From positions 1 to 64,000 of the forward strand of contig NZ_BJMM01000024.1 in assembly GCF_006539165.1 (NCBI RefSeq): 64,000 nt of DNA. Direction: 5' to 3'. The position numbers and the translations under genes are program-made. The notes beneath the pieces are model-generated. The model made no database searches. It was not told where the DNA came from and worked only from the letters and a program-made list of their open reading frames with translations. Below are positions 15,376 to 23,838 of the stretch, piece after piece; the stretch's first letter is position 1; each line of letters begins with the position of its first letter. Origin of the DNA: Streptomyces cacaoi (lineage in GTDB: Bacteria; Actinomycetota; Actinomycetes; Streptomycetales; Streptomycetaceae).

Positions 15376-15494
15376 GCCGGACGCGGCAGCGGACCATGTC
15401 CACATGCGGGATCGCCGGCCCGGCCTGGCTCTGCCTCATCGGCCTCGGGCTCGGCGTCGTGCTCCGGCACGCCCTGCACAGCATCTCCTTCTGA
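15372..15494 (+). CDS. Tiny single-span membrane protein (40 aa)
   Basis: The ORF has one hydrophobic segment (AGPAWLCLIGLGLGVVLRHA) after a basic N-terminus (MSRTRQRTMST), giving an N-in membrane anchor. The ATGA overlap with the upstream gene suggests coupled translation. Function unknown. Confidence 0.5.
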   Translation: MSRTRQRTMSTCGIAGPAWLCLIGLGLGVVLRHALHSISF

Positions 15495-15496
15495 CT

Positions 15497-15540
15497 CCCG
15501 TCTGCGTCGGCAAGACCGCCCGAACCCCGACGCACACGGG
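15497..15540 (+). terminator. Hairpin after the 15157-15494 genes
   Basis: CCCGTCTGCGTCGG pairs with CCGACGCACACGGG, 13 of 14 positions, around a 16-base loop. It starts three bases after the stop codon of the tiny membrane protein. Confidence 0.55.
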
Positions 15541-15653
15541 ACGCCCCGGCCCGATGGCGCCCCGTCGTATCGCGCCGCCCCGGGCCGGGGCACCGACCCT
15601 CCCCATGGCGACCGACGGGTCAGGGTCGCACCCCATCTCCTGAAGGGACAGGT

Positions 15654-15734
15654 ATGCCCACCATCAACCCCTCTGCGTACGAGGACATCGCGGACGCGCT
15701 CCGCTCGGGCTTCGCCACGGGATTCCCGGCATGA
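15654..15734 (+). CDS. Short leader ORF coupled to the methyltransferase (26 aa)
   Basis: MPTINPSAYEDIADALRSGF then ATGFPA. The ATG has a strong GAAGGGA site and the stop overlaps the methyltransferase start as ATGA. The spacing and overlap suggest it is translated and drives coupled translation of the next gene. It could also be a small substrate peptide, but it has no recognised precursor motif. Confidence 0.4.
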   Translation: MPTINPSAYEDIADALRSGFATGFPA

Positions 15735-16888
15735 CCTGGGAGCCGCACGCCGCCGCCCTCGCCGACCGAGCGGCCCACCGCCATTCCCGGTGGGCGGAGC
15801 CCCTCGCCACCACGCCCCGGCACGTGTTCGTTCCCCGCTGGTGGGGCCGAGGTCCCGACGGCGAATGGCTGCTACGGGACGGCGCTGAGGACCCCGACTC
15901 CTGGTTCCGGGAGGCGTACTCCGACACGTCCCTGGTGACCCGTGTCGGCCGCCTGCACGCGGACGACGCAGCCGACGACGCCCGCCCACCGGAAGGCCGG
16001 CCGACCTCCTCGGCCACCCTGCCGAGCCTGCTGGTGCGCATGTACCAGCACGCCCTCATCGACGACGCCGACACCGTGTGCGACGTGGGCACCGGCAGCG
16101 GATACGGCACCGCACTCCTCGCCCGACGCCTCACCTCCCGACAGGTCGTGAGCCTCGATGTCGACCCGTACCTGGTCGACGCCGCCCGGACACGCCTGGA
16201 GACGGTCGGGCTCACACCACGGGTCGCGCACGCCGACGCGACCGGCCCCCTGCCGGTCGACCCGGGATCCGTCGACCGCCTCGTCGCCACCGTCGCCGTG
16301 GGCCCGCCGATTCCCCCTTCCTGGCTCGACGCCCTGTGCGTCGGCGGACGCCTCGTCACCGTCCTCGCAGGAACCTCGCTGCTCGTCACTGCCGAACGCA
16401 CCGACGACGGCGGAGCCCTCGGCCGCGTCGCGTGGGACCGCGCCGGGTTCATGCCGGCCCGGCACGGCCCGAACCACCCGCCCGGCGCCGGCACGGTCCT
16501 GGCCGAAGCGGCCGTCGGTGACGGCGAGGACGTGTCGCTCGGCCCGTACCCCGTCGTCGATGTCGAGAACGCATGGGATCTCGCCTGCATGGTCGCCCTC
16601 AAGGCCCCCGGGGTCGAGCACGCCTACCGCGAGGACGACGACGGCCGGCGCACCGCCCTCATGGCGCATCCGGACGGCTCCTGGGCGCGCGCCACCGCGG
16701 CCGGCGACCAGCGGCCCACCGTCCACCAGAGCGGCCCGCGCCGCCTGTGGGACCTCCTCGACGAGTGCCGCGCCTACTGGCTCACACACGGCGAACTGCC
16801 CGTCCGGGGCGCCCGTGTCATCGTCCGGCCCGACGGGACGACCGTCCTCGCCCGCGGCCGGTGGCACCACAAGGTCGAGACGAGGTGA
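15731..16888 (+). CDS. Isoaspartate-type O-methyltransferase (TgmC-like)
   Basis: A 385-residue cytoplasmic SAM enzyme of the protein-L-isoaspartate methyltransferase fold. Residues from about 95 carry SSATLPSLLVRMYQHAL and the SAM motif VCDVGTGSGYGTALLARRL, followed by VVSLDVDPYLVDAARTRL. The N-terminal PRHVFVPRWWGRGPDGEW and C-terminal HQSGPRRLWDLLDECRAYW match the methyltransferases that accompany ATP-grasp peptide maturases (tgm systems) and stand-alone Streptomyces homologues. No ATP-grasp or clear precursor gene is nearby. It probably methylates Asp or isoAsp carboxylates of a peptide or protein; the substrate is unknown. Confidence 0.8.
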   Translation: MTWEPHAAALADRAAHRHSRWAEPLATTPRHVFVPRWWGRGPDGEWLLRDGAEDPDSWFREAYSDTSLVTRVGRLHADDAADDARPPEGRPTSSATLPSLLVRMYQHALIDDADTVCDVGTGSGYGTALLARRLTSRQVVSLDVDPYLVDAARTRLETVGLTPRVAHADATGPLPVDPGSVDRLVATVAVGPPIPPSWLDALCVGGRLVTVLAGTSLLVTAERTDDGGALGRVAWDRAGFMPARHGPNHPPGAGTVLAEAAVGDGEDVSLGPYPVVDVENAWDLACMVALKAPGVEHAYREDDDGRRTALMAHPDGSWARATAAGDQRPTVHQSGPRRLWDLLDECRAYWLTHGELPVRGARVIVRPDGTTVLARGRWHHKVETR

Positions 16889-16893
16889 TCCCC

Positions 16894-16977
16894 ATGAGCG
16901 ACGAGGTCGACGGGTACGGCGTTTTTCGGGGAGGAGGAAGAGACCGTCGGGGAGATCGAAGAGGAGCAGGACGGTGA
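16894..16977 (+). pseudogene. Small acidic protein gene with apparent frameshift
   Basis: The ORF starts well (GAGGTGA site, MSDEVDGYGV) but after a run of five T at 16922-16926 it becomes an unlikely Arg/Gly string. Removing one T gives GYGVFGEEEETVGEIEEEQ and ends at 16984, a natural acidic tail. This could be a sequencing error, a real mutation, or slippage on the T run. It lies 5 bp after the methyltransferase gene and overlaps the next start. Confidence 0.5.
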
Positions 16978-17168
16978 TGAGTGAACCGGGGCCCTTCTCG
17001 GGCGAGCCGCTGAGCAACCTTCAGCGGATCGGCATGCTCATCAAGCGGGACCTGCCGGACCGCTCCGGGCCCTCCCACGGATGCGACCAGCACCCGCCCG
17101 AGCGCACGAAGCTCATCGCACGCGCCGGATGGGTCTGCCTCGACTGCGTCCGCGAGGCGAACCGGTGA
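16977..17168 (+). CDS. Small putative zinc-ribbon protein (63 aa)
   Basis: MSEPGPFSGEPLSNLQRIGM, with a C-terminal half SHGCDQHPPERTKLIARAGW then VCLDCVREANR. The C..H and CxxC pair could bind zinc. The start overlaps the preceding small ORF, so the methyltransferase, acidic peptide and this gene appear to form one operon. Function unknown. Confidence 0.55.
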   Translation: MSEPGPFSGEPLSNLQRIGMLIKRDLPDRSGPSHGCDQHPPERTKLIARAGWVCLDCVREANR

Positions 17169-17278
17169 CGTACCCAGGACGCCCGAGCAGTGCGGCCGCT
17201 GGGGGCGTCGTCTGTGCGCGGTCCATCGCGAGTGGTGACGCCCGACCACGCCAGGGCCGGGGGGAGGGAGGAAAAGAA

Positions 17279-18634
17279 TCACAACCCCCTGAGTGCGTCC
17301 CGTAGTTCGCCGGCGGATTCGTGGACGAGGGAGGCCAGGGTCTGGGGTTCGCGGATGGTGGTGAAGCGGACGTCGGTCGGGGTGGGGCCCGTGGTCGTGT
17401 AGGCGTGGACCGCGGGGCGGGGGAGGGAGTTGTAGGCGTAGGGGGTGGAGAAGTAGTAGGCGCCGGTGTCCAGGAGGGCGGTGTGGTCGCCTTCCTCCAG
17501 GGGCGGGAGGGGGCGCTCGCGGGCGACGAGGTCACCGGCGAAGCAGCAGGGGCCGGCGACGTCCTGGGCGACGGGGGAGTCGTCCCGCTTGGGCCGGCCC
17601 TCGGCGTCGTAGGCGGCGACGCGCAGCGGCCAGGCGTCGGGGGTGAGGACGGTGCGGACGGCGAGCTGGGCGCCGGCGTGGGTGACGGCGATGCGCCGGC
17701 CGCCGGCGGTCTTGGTGTATTCGACGCGGGCCAGCACGGTGCCCGCCTTGGCCAGCAGGGAGCGGCCGAATTCGGTGACGAGCCCGTAGGCGCCGGAGAA
17801 GAGGCCGGGGGCGGTGTCGGCGAGGAGCCGGGCGTAGTCGGCGTAGGTGGGCTCGGTCTCGTCGGAGGCGAAGTTGACGGGGAGTCCGCCGCCGAGGTCG
17901 AGGGTGTCGATCCGGGTGTGGCCGACGGCGGCGTTGATCTCTTCGGCGAGGTCGAGGACGGCGGCGGCGCCGCGGGCCATCAGCTCGGGCGGGATGCCCT
18001 GGGAGCCGACGTGTGCGTGCAGCCGGGTGAGCCAGGGGCGGTCCCGGTACGCCTGGACGACGGCGTCCCGGGCACCCGCGTCGCGCAGTGGGAAGCCGAA
18101 CTTGGAGGTGGCGGTCGCCGTGCTCATGGCGCCGATGCTGCCCGCGCCGAGCTGGGGGTTGACGCGCAGCCCGAGCGGCGGCGGGGGCGCTCCGGCGCGG
18201 GCCACGAGGGCGTCGAGGCGGGCGAGTTCGGCCGGGTTGTCGGCGTTGAGGGCGATGCCGGAGGTGAGGGCTTCGGCCAGTTCGGCGCGGGTCTTGGCGG
18301 GGGAGTCGAGCACGGTGCGGTCGGCGGGGACGCCGGCGGCGCGGGCGAGGGCGAGTTCGCCGGGGCTGGCGGCCTCGCAGCCGAGCCCTTCGTCGGCGAG
18401 GAGCCGCAGGACGGGGACGAGTGAGCACGCCTTGACGGCGAAGGTGTGCAGGACGGGTGTCCCGGGTGCGGCGACGGCGGCGAAGGCGGCGTGCAGGGCG
18501 CGGGCGGCCTCGCGGACGGCGGTGACGTCGAGCAGCCCGGCCACGGGGGCCGTCGCGCCGTCGAGGAGGCCGCGGCCGACGGCGGCGCGGACGGCCAGAT
18601 CGCGGCGGTGTGCGGCGTTCATGTCTTCAGCCAA
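17279..18634 (-). CDS. Fold-III PLP-dependent decarboxylase (LysA/ornithine decarboxylase family)
   Basis: A 451-residue protein. The Schiff-base lysine is in HTFAVKACSLVPVLRLL (about residue 67), with the glycine-rich phosphate site TLDLGGGLPVNF and an HAHVGSQG motif. The C-terminal domain has CCFAGDLVARERPLPPLEEG and DTGAYYFSTPYAYNSLPRPA, the second-subunit active-site Cys/Asp and Tyr. Family members decarboxylate diaminopimelate, ornithine, arginine or related amino acids; the substrate is not evident. It starts at MAEDMNAAH or four codons later. It is divergent from the histidine operon and may share its regulator. Confidence 0.85.
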   Translation of the reverse strand: MAEDMNAAHRRDLAVRAAVGRGLLDGATAPVAGLLDVTAVREAARALHAAFAAVAAPGTPVLHTFAVKACSLVPVLRLLADEGLGCEAASPGELALARAAGVPADRTVLDSPAKTRAELAEALTSGIALNADNPAELARLDALVARAGAPPPPLGLRVNPQLGAGSIGAMSTATATSKFGFPLRDAGARDAVVQAYRDRPWLTRLHAHVGSQGIPPELMARGAAAVLDLAEEINAAVGHTRIDTLDLGGGLPVNFASDETEPTYADYARLLADTAPGLFSGAYGLVTEFGRSLLAKAGTVLARVEYTKTAGGRRIAVTHAGAQLAVRTVLTPDAWPLRVAAYDAEGRPKRDDSPVAQDVAGPCCFAGDLVARERPLPPLEEGDHTALLDTGAYYFSTPYAYNSLPRPAVHAYTTTGPTPTDVRFTTIREPQTLASLVHESAGELRDALRGL

Positions 18635-18670
18635 GCACGGGCGGCGGAGGCGGGCACCGTTGACTAGGAA

Positions 18671-18683
18671 TATTCAGTGAATA
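18671..18683. promoter_or_regulatory. Palindrome and direct repeat in the decarboxylase/hutU promoter region
   Basis: TATTCA-G-TGAATA is a perfect 13-bp palindrome in an AT-rich island. GTGAATAAG occurs twice, at 18677-18685 and 18690-18698. The site lies 37 bp from the decarboxylase start and 165 bp from hutU, so it could be an operator for either. No known regulator is assigned. Confidence 0.5.
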
Positions 18684-18847
18684 AGGTAGGTGAATAAGTC
18701 GTTGCACGGCGGTTCCGGTGTTCCGGGACCGGACCCCGGTGGCCCGACAGCTCAGGGCCGTCCGGATTCTCCGGGCCCCGGGGGTGTCCGCGTACGCCGC
18801 CGGCGCCGTGCACCGTCTCCACGTCGGTCGGTGAGGGAGGCAACACC

Positions 18848-20533
18848 ATGAGTGGTGGGAGTGGAATGGCTGGGCCGCGCCCCGTCCGGGCACCGCGCGG
18901 CAGCGCGCTGAGCGCCCGGGGGTGGCAGCAGGAGGCCGCGCTGCGGATGCTTCAGAACAACCTCGACCCGGAGGTGGCCGAGCATCCCGACAAGCTCGTC
19001 GTCTACGGCGGCACCGGCAAGGCCGCACGGGATTGGAACTCCTTCGACGCGATGGTCCGCACGCTGACCACGCTGCGGGACGACGAGACGATGCTCGTCC
19101 AGTCCGGCCGGCCCGTCGGCGTCATGACGACGCACGAGTGGGCGCCCAGGGTGCTCATCGCCAACTCGAACCTCGTCGGCGACTGGGCCAACTGGGAGGA
19201 GTTCCGCCGCCTCGAACAGCTCGGGCTGACCATGTACGGCCAGATGACGGCCGGTTCGTGGATCTACATCGGCACCCAGGGCATCCTCCAGGGCACCTAC
19301 GAGACGTTCGCCGCCGTCGCGGCGAAGAAGTTCGGCGGCACCCTCGCCGGCACCGTCACGCTGACCGCCGGACTCGGCGGCATGGGCGGCGCCCAGCCGC
19401 TCGCCGTCACCATGAACGACGGTGTGGCGATCGTCGTCGAGTGCGACCCCTCGCGGATCGAACGCCGTATCGCGCACGGCTATCTGGACGTGCGCGCCGA
19501 CAGCGTCGCCGACGCGCTCCGGCTCGCCGTCGAGGCACGCGACGCGCGGCGCCCGCTGTCCATCGGGCTGCTCGGCAACGCCGCCGAGGTGCTGCCGCGG
19601 ATGCTCGCCGACGGCGCACCGATCGACATCGTCACCGACCAGACCTCCGCCCACGACCCGCTGGCCTACCTCCCCCTCGGCGTCGACTTCGACGACATGG
19701 CGGACTACGCGGCCGAGAAGCCCGCCGACTTCACCGCCCGCGCCCGGGAGTCCATGGCCCGGCACGTGGAGGCCATGGTCGGCTTCCAGGACGCCGGTGC
19801 CGAGGTCTTCGACTACGGCAACTCGCTGCGCGGCGAGGCCCAACTCGGCGGGTTCGAGCGCGCGTTCGCCTTCCCGGGCTTCGTCCCCGCCTACATCCGG
19901 CCGCTGTTCTGCGAGGGCAAGGGCCCCTTCCGCTGGGCCGCGCTCTCCGGCGACCCCGCCGACATCGCCGCCACCGACCGGGCCCTGCTCGACCTCTTCC
20001 CGGAGAACGAGTCCCTCGCCCGCTGGCTGAAGCTCGCTGGGGAACGCGTCCACTACCAGGGGCTGCCCGCCCGGATCTGCTGGCTCGGATACGGCGAGCG
20101 GGACCGCGCGGGGGAGCGGTTCAACGAGATGGTCGCGTCCGGCGAGATCAGCGCGCCCCTGGTGCTGGGCCGGGACCACCTCGACTGCGGCTCCGTCGCC
20201 TCGCCCTACCGCGAGACGGAGGGCATGCGCGACGGGTCCGACGCGATCGCTGACTGGCCCATGCTCAACGCCATGGTGAACGTGGCCTCCGGCGCCTCCT
20301 GGGTGTCCCTGCACCACGGCGGCGGCGTCGGCATGGGCCGCTCGCTGCACGCCGGGCAGGTCACGGTCGCCGACGGGACGGCCCTCGCGGGTGAGAAGCT
20401 GCGCCGGGTGCTGACGAACGACCCGGGCATGGGCGTCATCCGGCATGTCGACGCCGGATACCCCGAGGCCGAGGCCGTCGCCGGGGAGCGCGGCGTCCGC
20501 GTCCCCATGCGGGAGGGCGCGGCCGATGCGTGA
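18848..20533 (+). CDS. hutU: Urocanate hydratase
   Basis: A 561-residue NAD+-dependent cytoplasmic enzyme that converts urocanate to 4-imidazolone-5-propionate, step two of histidine degradation. A GAGGGAGG site precedes the ATG. Diagnostic sequences are the N-terminal YGGTGKAARDW, the NAD-binding GLGGMGGAQPLAVT, and the signature YQGLPARICWLGYGERDRAG with the essential Cys411. The C-terminal VSLHHGGGVGMGRSLHAGQV is also invariant. It starts an operon in which the next two genes overlap. Histidase (hutH) is not in the window. Confidence 0.97.
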   Translation: MSGGSGMAGPRPVRAPRGSALSARGWQQEAALRMLQNNLDPEVAEHPDKLVVYGGTGKAARDWNSFDAMVRTLTTLRDDETMLVQSGRPVGVMTTHEWAPRVLIANSNLVGDWANWEEFRRLEQLGLTMYGQMTAGSWIYIGTQGILQGTYETFAAVAAKKFGGTLAGTVTLTAGLGGMGGAQPLAVTMNDGVAIVVECDPSRIERRIAHGYLDVRADSVADALRLAVEARDARRPLSIGLLGNAAEVLPRMLADGAPIDIVTDQTSAHDPLAYLPLGVDFDDMADYAAEKPADFTARARESMARHVEAMVGFQDAGAEVFDYGNSLRGEAQLGGFERAFAFPGFVPAYIRPLFCEGKGPFRWAALSGDPADIAATDRALLDLFPENESLARWLKLAGERVHYQGLPARICWLGYGERDRAGERFNEMVASGEISAPLVLGRDHLDCGSVASPYRETEGMRDGSDAIADWPMLNAMVNVASGASWVSLHHGGGVGMGRSLHAGQVTVADGTALAGEKLRRVLTNDPGMGVIRHVDAGYPEAEAVAGERGVRVPMREGAADA

Positions 20534-21803
20534 CGACCGCGAGGCCGCCGGGGGCGCTCCCGGCGTGCCGTCCTTCCACAGCATGTGGCGGGAACTGCTC
20601 GGTGTCGGGCGGCACCCCGGCAGCGGGGGGTATCGGCGGTTCGCCTGGGGCGGCGCCGACGCCGAGTGCCGCGAGTGGTTCCGGGCGCAGGCGAAGGCCC
20701 GCGGCCTCGCCTACGAGCTGGACCGGAACGGGAACCAGTGGGCCTGGCACGGCGACCCGGCGGCGGGCGACGCCGTGGTCACCGGCTCGCACCTGGACTC
20801 CGTGCCGGACGGCGGCGCCTTCGACGGCCCGCTCGGCGTGCTGTCGGCCTTCGCCGCCTTCGACGAACTCCGGGCGCGCGGCGCCGCGTTCACCCGCCCC
20901 TTCGGTGTGGTCAACTTCGCCGACGAGGAGGGCGCCCGCTTCGGCCTGGCCTGCGTCGGCTCCCGGCTGACGGCCGGCACCCTCACCCCGGAGGCCGCGT
21001 ACGCGCTGCGCGACGCGGACGGCACCACGCTGCCGCAGGCCATGGAGGCGGCCGGGTACGATCCGTCGACGCTGGGCCCCGACCCCGAACGCCTCGCCCG
21101 GATCGGCGCGTTCGTCGAGCTGCACATCGAGCAGGGCCGGGCCCTGGCCGAGACCCCGCACCCGGTGGCGGTCGCCTCCGCGATCTGGCCGCACGGCCGC
21201 TGGCGGTTCGACTTCCGCGGCGAGGCCAACCACGCGGGCACGACCCGGCTGGAGGACCGCCGCGACCCGATGCTGACCTACGCCAACACGGTGCTGGCGG
21301 CCCGGAAGAAGGCGCGGCTGGCGGGCGCGCTGGCCACCTTCGGGAAGGTCGCCGTCGAGCCGAACGGGGTGAACGCCGTGCCGTCGCTGGTCAGCGGCTG
21401 GCTGGACTCGCGGGCGCCGGATGAGGAGACGCTCGCCGGGGTCGTCGCGGAGATCGAGCGGGCGGCGGCCGAGCGCGGCGGTCGCGACGGCGTGGAGGTG
21501 GCCGTCGTCCGCGAGTCGGCGACGGCGCTCGTCGAGTTCGACCACGCCCTGCGCGACCGGCTGGCCGAGCGGCTCGCGGCGCGGCCGGGCACCCCGCCCG
21601 GCGGTGTGCCCGTGCTGCCCACCGGTGCGGGACACGACGCGGGTATTTTGTCCGCTTCGATCCCTACGGCAATGCTGTACGTCCGCAATCCGACCGGCGT
21701 CTCGCACTCGCCCGCCGAGTCCGCCGAGGAGGACGACTGTGTGGCGGGCGTGCTGGCGCTCGCCGATGTACTGGAAGGTCTCGCATGCCGTCCACAGAGC
21801 TGA
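20526..21803 (+). CDS. M20-family amidohydrolase (allantoate amidohydrolase-like), probable N-formylglutamate deformylase role
   Basis: A 425-residue dinuclear-metal hydrolase of the allantoate/N-carbamoyl amino acid amidohydrolase group. Metal ligands are seen in GSHLDSVPDGGAFDGPLGV, NFADEEGARF, ELHIEQG and TGAGHDA, with the dimerisation-domain NHAGTTRLEDRRDP. The start overlaps hutU by 8 nt and its end overlaps hutF by 19 nt. Because HutF makes N-formylglutamate and no HutG is present, I infer that this enzyme releases formate and glutamate. Annotation as allantoate amidohydrolase would be by homology only. Confidence 0.85.
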   Translation: MRDDREAAGGAPGVPSFHSMWRELLGVGRHPGSGGYRRFAWGGADAECREWFRAQAKARGLAYELDRNGNQWAWHGDPAAGDAVVTGSHLDSVPDGGAFDGPLGVLSAFAAFDELRARGAAFTRPFGVVNFADEEGARFGLACVGSRLTAGTLTPEAAYALRDADGTTLPQAMEAAGYDPSTLGPDPERLARIGAFVELHIEQGRALAETPHPVAVASAIWPHGRWRFDFRGEANHAGTTRLEDRRDPMLTYANTVLAARKKARLAGALATFGKVAVEPNGVNAVPSLVSGWLDSRAPDEETLAGVVAEIERAAAERGGRDGVEVAVVRESATALVEFDHALRDRLAERLAARPGTPPGGVPVLPTGAGHDAGILSASIPTAMLYVRNPTGVSHSPAESAEEDDCVAGVLALADVLEGLACRPQS

Positions 21804-23170
21804 CCGAGCTGACCTACTGGTGCGAGTACGCCTGGCTGAACGGCACCGTCGAGCCCGGCGTCGCCCTGGACACCGGTGCGGGCGGGCGCCTGACGGCCGT
21901 CCGCACCGGCGTCGAGGCGCCGCCGCCCGGCGCCACCGTGCTGCGCGGGCTCACCCTGCCGGGGCTGGCCAACGCGCACTCGCACGCCTTCCACCGTGCG
22001 CTGCGCGGCACCGTCCAGGTGGGCTCGGGCACCTTCTGGACCTGGCGCGACACGATGTACCAGACGGCGTCGCTGCTCACCCCGGACAGCTACTACGCGC
22101 TGGCCCGCGCCGTCTACGCCGAGATGGCGCTCGCCGGCATCACCTGCGTCGGCGAGTTCCACTATCTGCACCACGCGCCCGGCGGCGAGCGCTACGACGA
22201 CCCCAACGCGATGAGCCATGCGCTGGTCGCCGCGGCCCGCGACGCCGGGATCCGCATCACCCTGCTGGACACCGCGTACCTCGCCTCCGGCATCGGCCGC
22301 CGCGGCCGGGGCGAGCCGCCCACCCGGCAGCAGCGGCGGTTCTCCGACGGCACGGCCGAGGCGTGGGCCGAGCGGGCCGCCGGCTTCGTGCCGGAGAACG
22401 ACCCGGACCGGCCGCACGCCCGGCTCGGCGCCGCCGTGCACTCGGTGCGCGCCGTACCGGCCCGGGAGCTGGGCACCGTCGCCGAGTGGGCACGCGAACG
22501 GGACGCGCCGCTGCACGTCCATCTGTCCGAGCAGACCGCCGAGAACGAGTCCTGCCGCAGCGTGCACGGCGTCACCCCGACCGAACTCCTCGCCGACCAC
22601 GGGGTGCTGGGACCGCGCACCGTCGCCGTGCACGCCACCCACCTGGACGGCGACGACATCCGCCGCCTCGGCAGCTCCGGCACCGGCGTGTGCATGTGCC
22701 CGACGACCGAACGCGACCTGGCCGACGGCATCGGCCCGGCGCCCGCGCTCCAGCGGGCCGGGTCCTCGCTCTCGCTGGGCAGCGACAGCCACGCCGTCGT
22801 CGACCTGTTCGAGGAGGCACGCGCCCTCGAACTCGACGAGCGGCTGCGCAGCCGCACCCGCGGCCACTGGACGGCCGGTCAGCTGCTGCGTGCCGCCACC
22901 GAGCACGGGCACGCGGCGCTCGGCTGGCCCGAGGCCGGCCGACTGGAGGCGGGCCAGCTGGCCGACTTCACCACCGTCGCGCTCGACTCGGTGCGCACGG
23001 CCGGCCCCGTGCCGCGGCTGGCCGGGGAGACGGCGGTGTTCGCGGCGACGGCCTGCGATGTGCGGCACACCGTCGTCGGCGGCCGGCACCTCGTCCAGGA
23101 CGGCCGGCACACGACGGTGCCCGACGTCCCCCGCGCCCTGACCGACACCATCGCCGCCCTACGCCCCTGA
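21785..23170 (+). CDS. hutF: Formimidoylglutamate deiminase
   Basis: A 461-residue amidohydrolase-superfamily enzyme that hydrolyses N-formimino-L-glutamate to N-formyl-L-glutamate and ammonia. Zinc-site and catalytic motifs are AHSHAFHRALRGTV, HVHLSEQTAENESC, HATHLDGDD and SLGSDSHAVVDLFEE. The FWTWRDTMYQTA segment after the HxH motif is typical of HutF. It is translationally coupled to the M20 gene. Its presence shows that the five-step formylglutamate branch of histidine degradation is used. Confidence 0.93.
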   Translation: MPSTELTELTYWCEYAWLNGTVEPGVALDTGAGGRLTAVRTGVEAPPPGATVLRGLTLPGLANAHSHAFHRALRGTVQVGSGTFWTWRDTMYQTASLLTPDSYYALARAVYAEMALAGITCVGEFHYLHHAPGGERYDDPNAMSHALVAAARDAGIRITLLDTAYLASGIGRRGRGEPPTRQQRRFSDGTAEAWAERAAGFVPENDPDRPHARLGAAVHSVRAVPARELGTVAEWARERDAPLHVHLSEQTAENESCRSVHGVTPTELLADHGVLGPRTVAVHATHLDGDDIRRLGSSGTGVCMCPTTERDLADGIGPAPALQRAGSSLSLGSDSHAVVDLFEEARALELDERLRSRTRGHWTAGQLLRAATEHGHAALGWPEAGRLEAGQLADFTTVALDSVRTAGPVPRLAGETAVFAATACDVRHTVVGGRHLVQDGRHTTVPDVPRALTDTIAALRP

Positions 23171-23838
23171 CACCCCGCCGTGCCCGACCGAGCGCCTCCC
23201 CTTCCCGAACGGGCCCCGCCCCGCCGGGACCGGGCCACCTCCCACCGGACGACCCGGATCCCCTGGCTCGCCGAGCCGGGCCGCCTCTCACCGGACGGCC
23301 CGGATGCCTTGGCTCGCCGGGGCCGGGCCGCCTCCCACTGGACGACCCGGATCCCCTGGCTGGCCGAGCCGGGCCGCCTCTCACCGGACGGCCCGGATCC
23401 CTTGGCTCGCCGGGGCCGGGCCGCCTCCCCCGGGCCGGACCGGGACACCTGGCTCGCCGGGCCGAGCACCTCTCCGGTCCGGACGGGCCGGGGCCCGGCC
23501 CGGCAGACCGGAGAGACTCCGGCACCCAGCCGGATCGGGAGCCGGGGCCCCGGACCGGAGGCCCGGCGGACCGGCGAACCGGAGGCTTCGGCTCAGCGGG
23601 GCCCGGCCCGGCGGACCGGCGGCCGGTGCTCAGCCGGGCCGGGAGCCCGAGATCCGGGCCCGGCCCGGCAGACCGATGGCCCCGGCCCAGCGGGGGCCCT
23701 GGCCCGGCGGGCCCGGGACCCGGGGTCCAGCAGACCGGGGCCCGAGCCCGAGACCGGGGGGTACAGCCCCCGACGACAGCAGACGTACCGACCCGCAACG
23801 ACCCAGCGCCCCACCGACCCGCCACGGACGGACACCAC
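23171..23838. repeat. Gene-free hutF-hutI spacer with degenerate tandem repeats
   Basis: This 668-bp gap inside the histidine locus has no credible gene. From about 23228 to 23455 four units of about 46-49 bp repeat, alternating two types that carry CCGGACGACCCGGATCCCCT or CCGGACGGCCCGGATCCCTT and a GGCTCGCCG tail. Beyond this, GCCCGGCCCGGC-like words recur to about 23760. Frames stay open only because of composition. Confidence 0.6.

Noticed and set aside
15654..15734. 26-residue ORF called outright as a RiPP precursor
   Set aside because: No known core or leader motif and no maturase other than the methyltransferase. Kept only as a hypothesis.
17279..18634. Decarboxylase divergent from hutU considered as part of the histidine pathway (histidase or histidine decarboxylase)
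   Set aside because: It is a fold-III LysA-like enzyme, has no MIO motif, and is on the opposite strand. No step of the pathway needs it.
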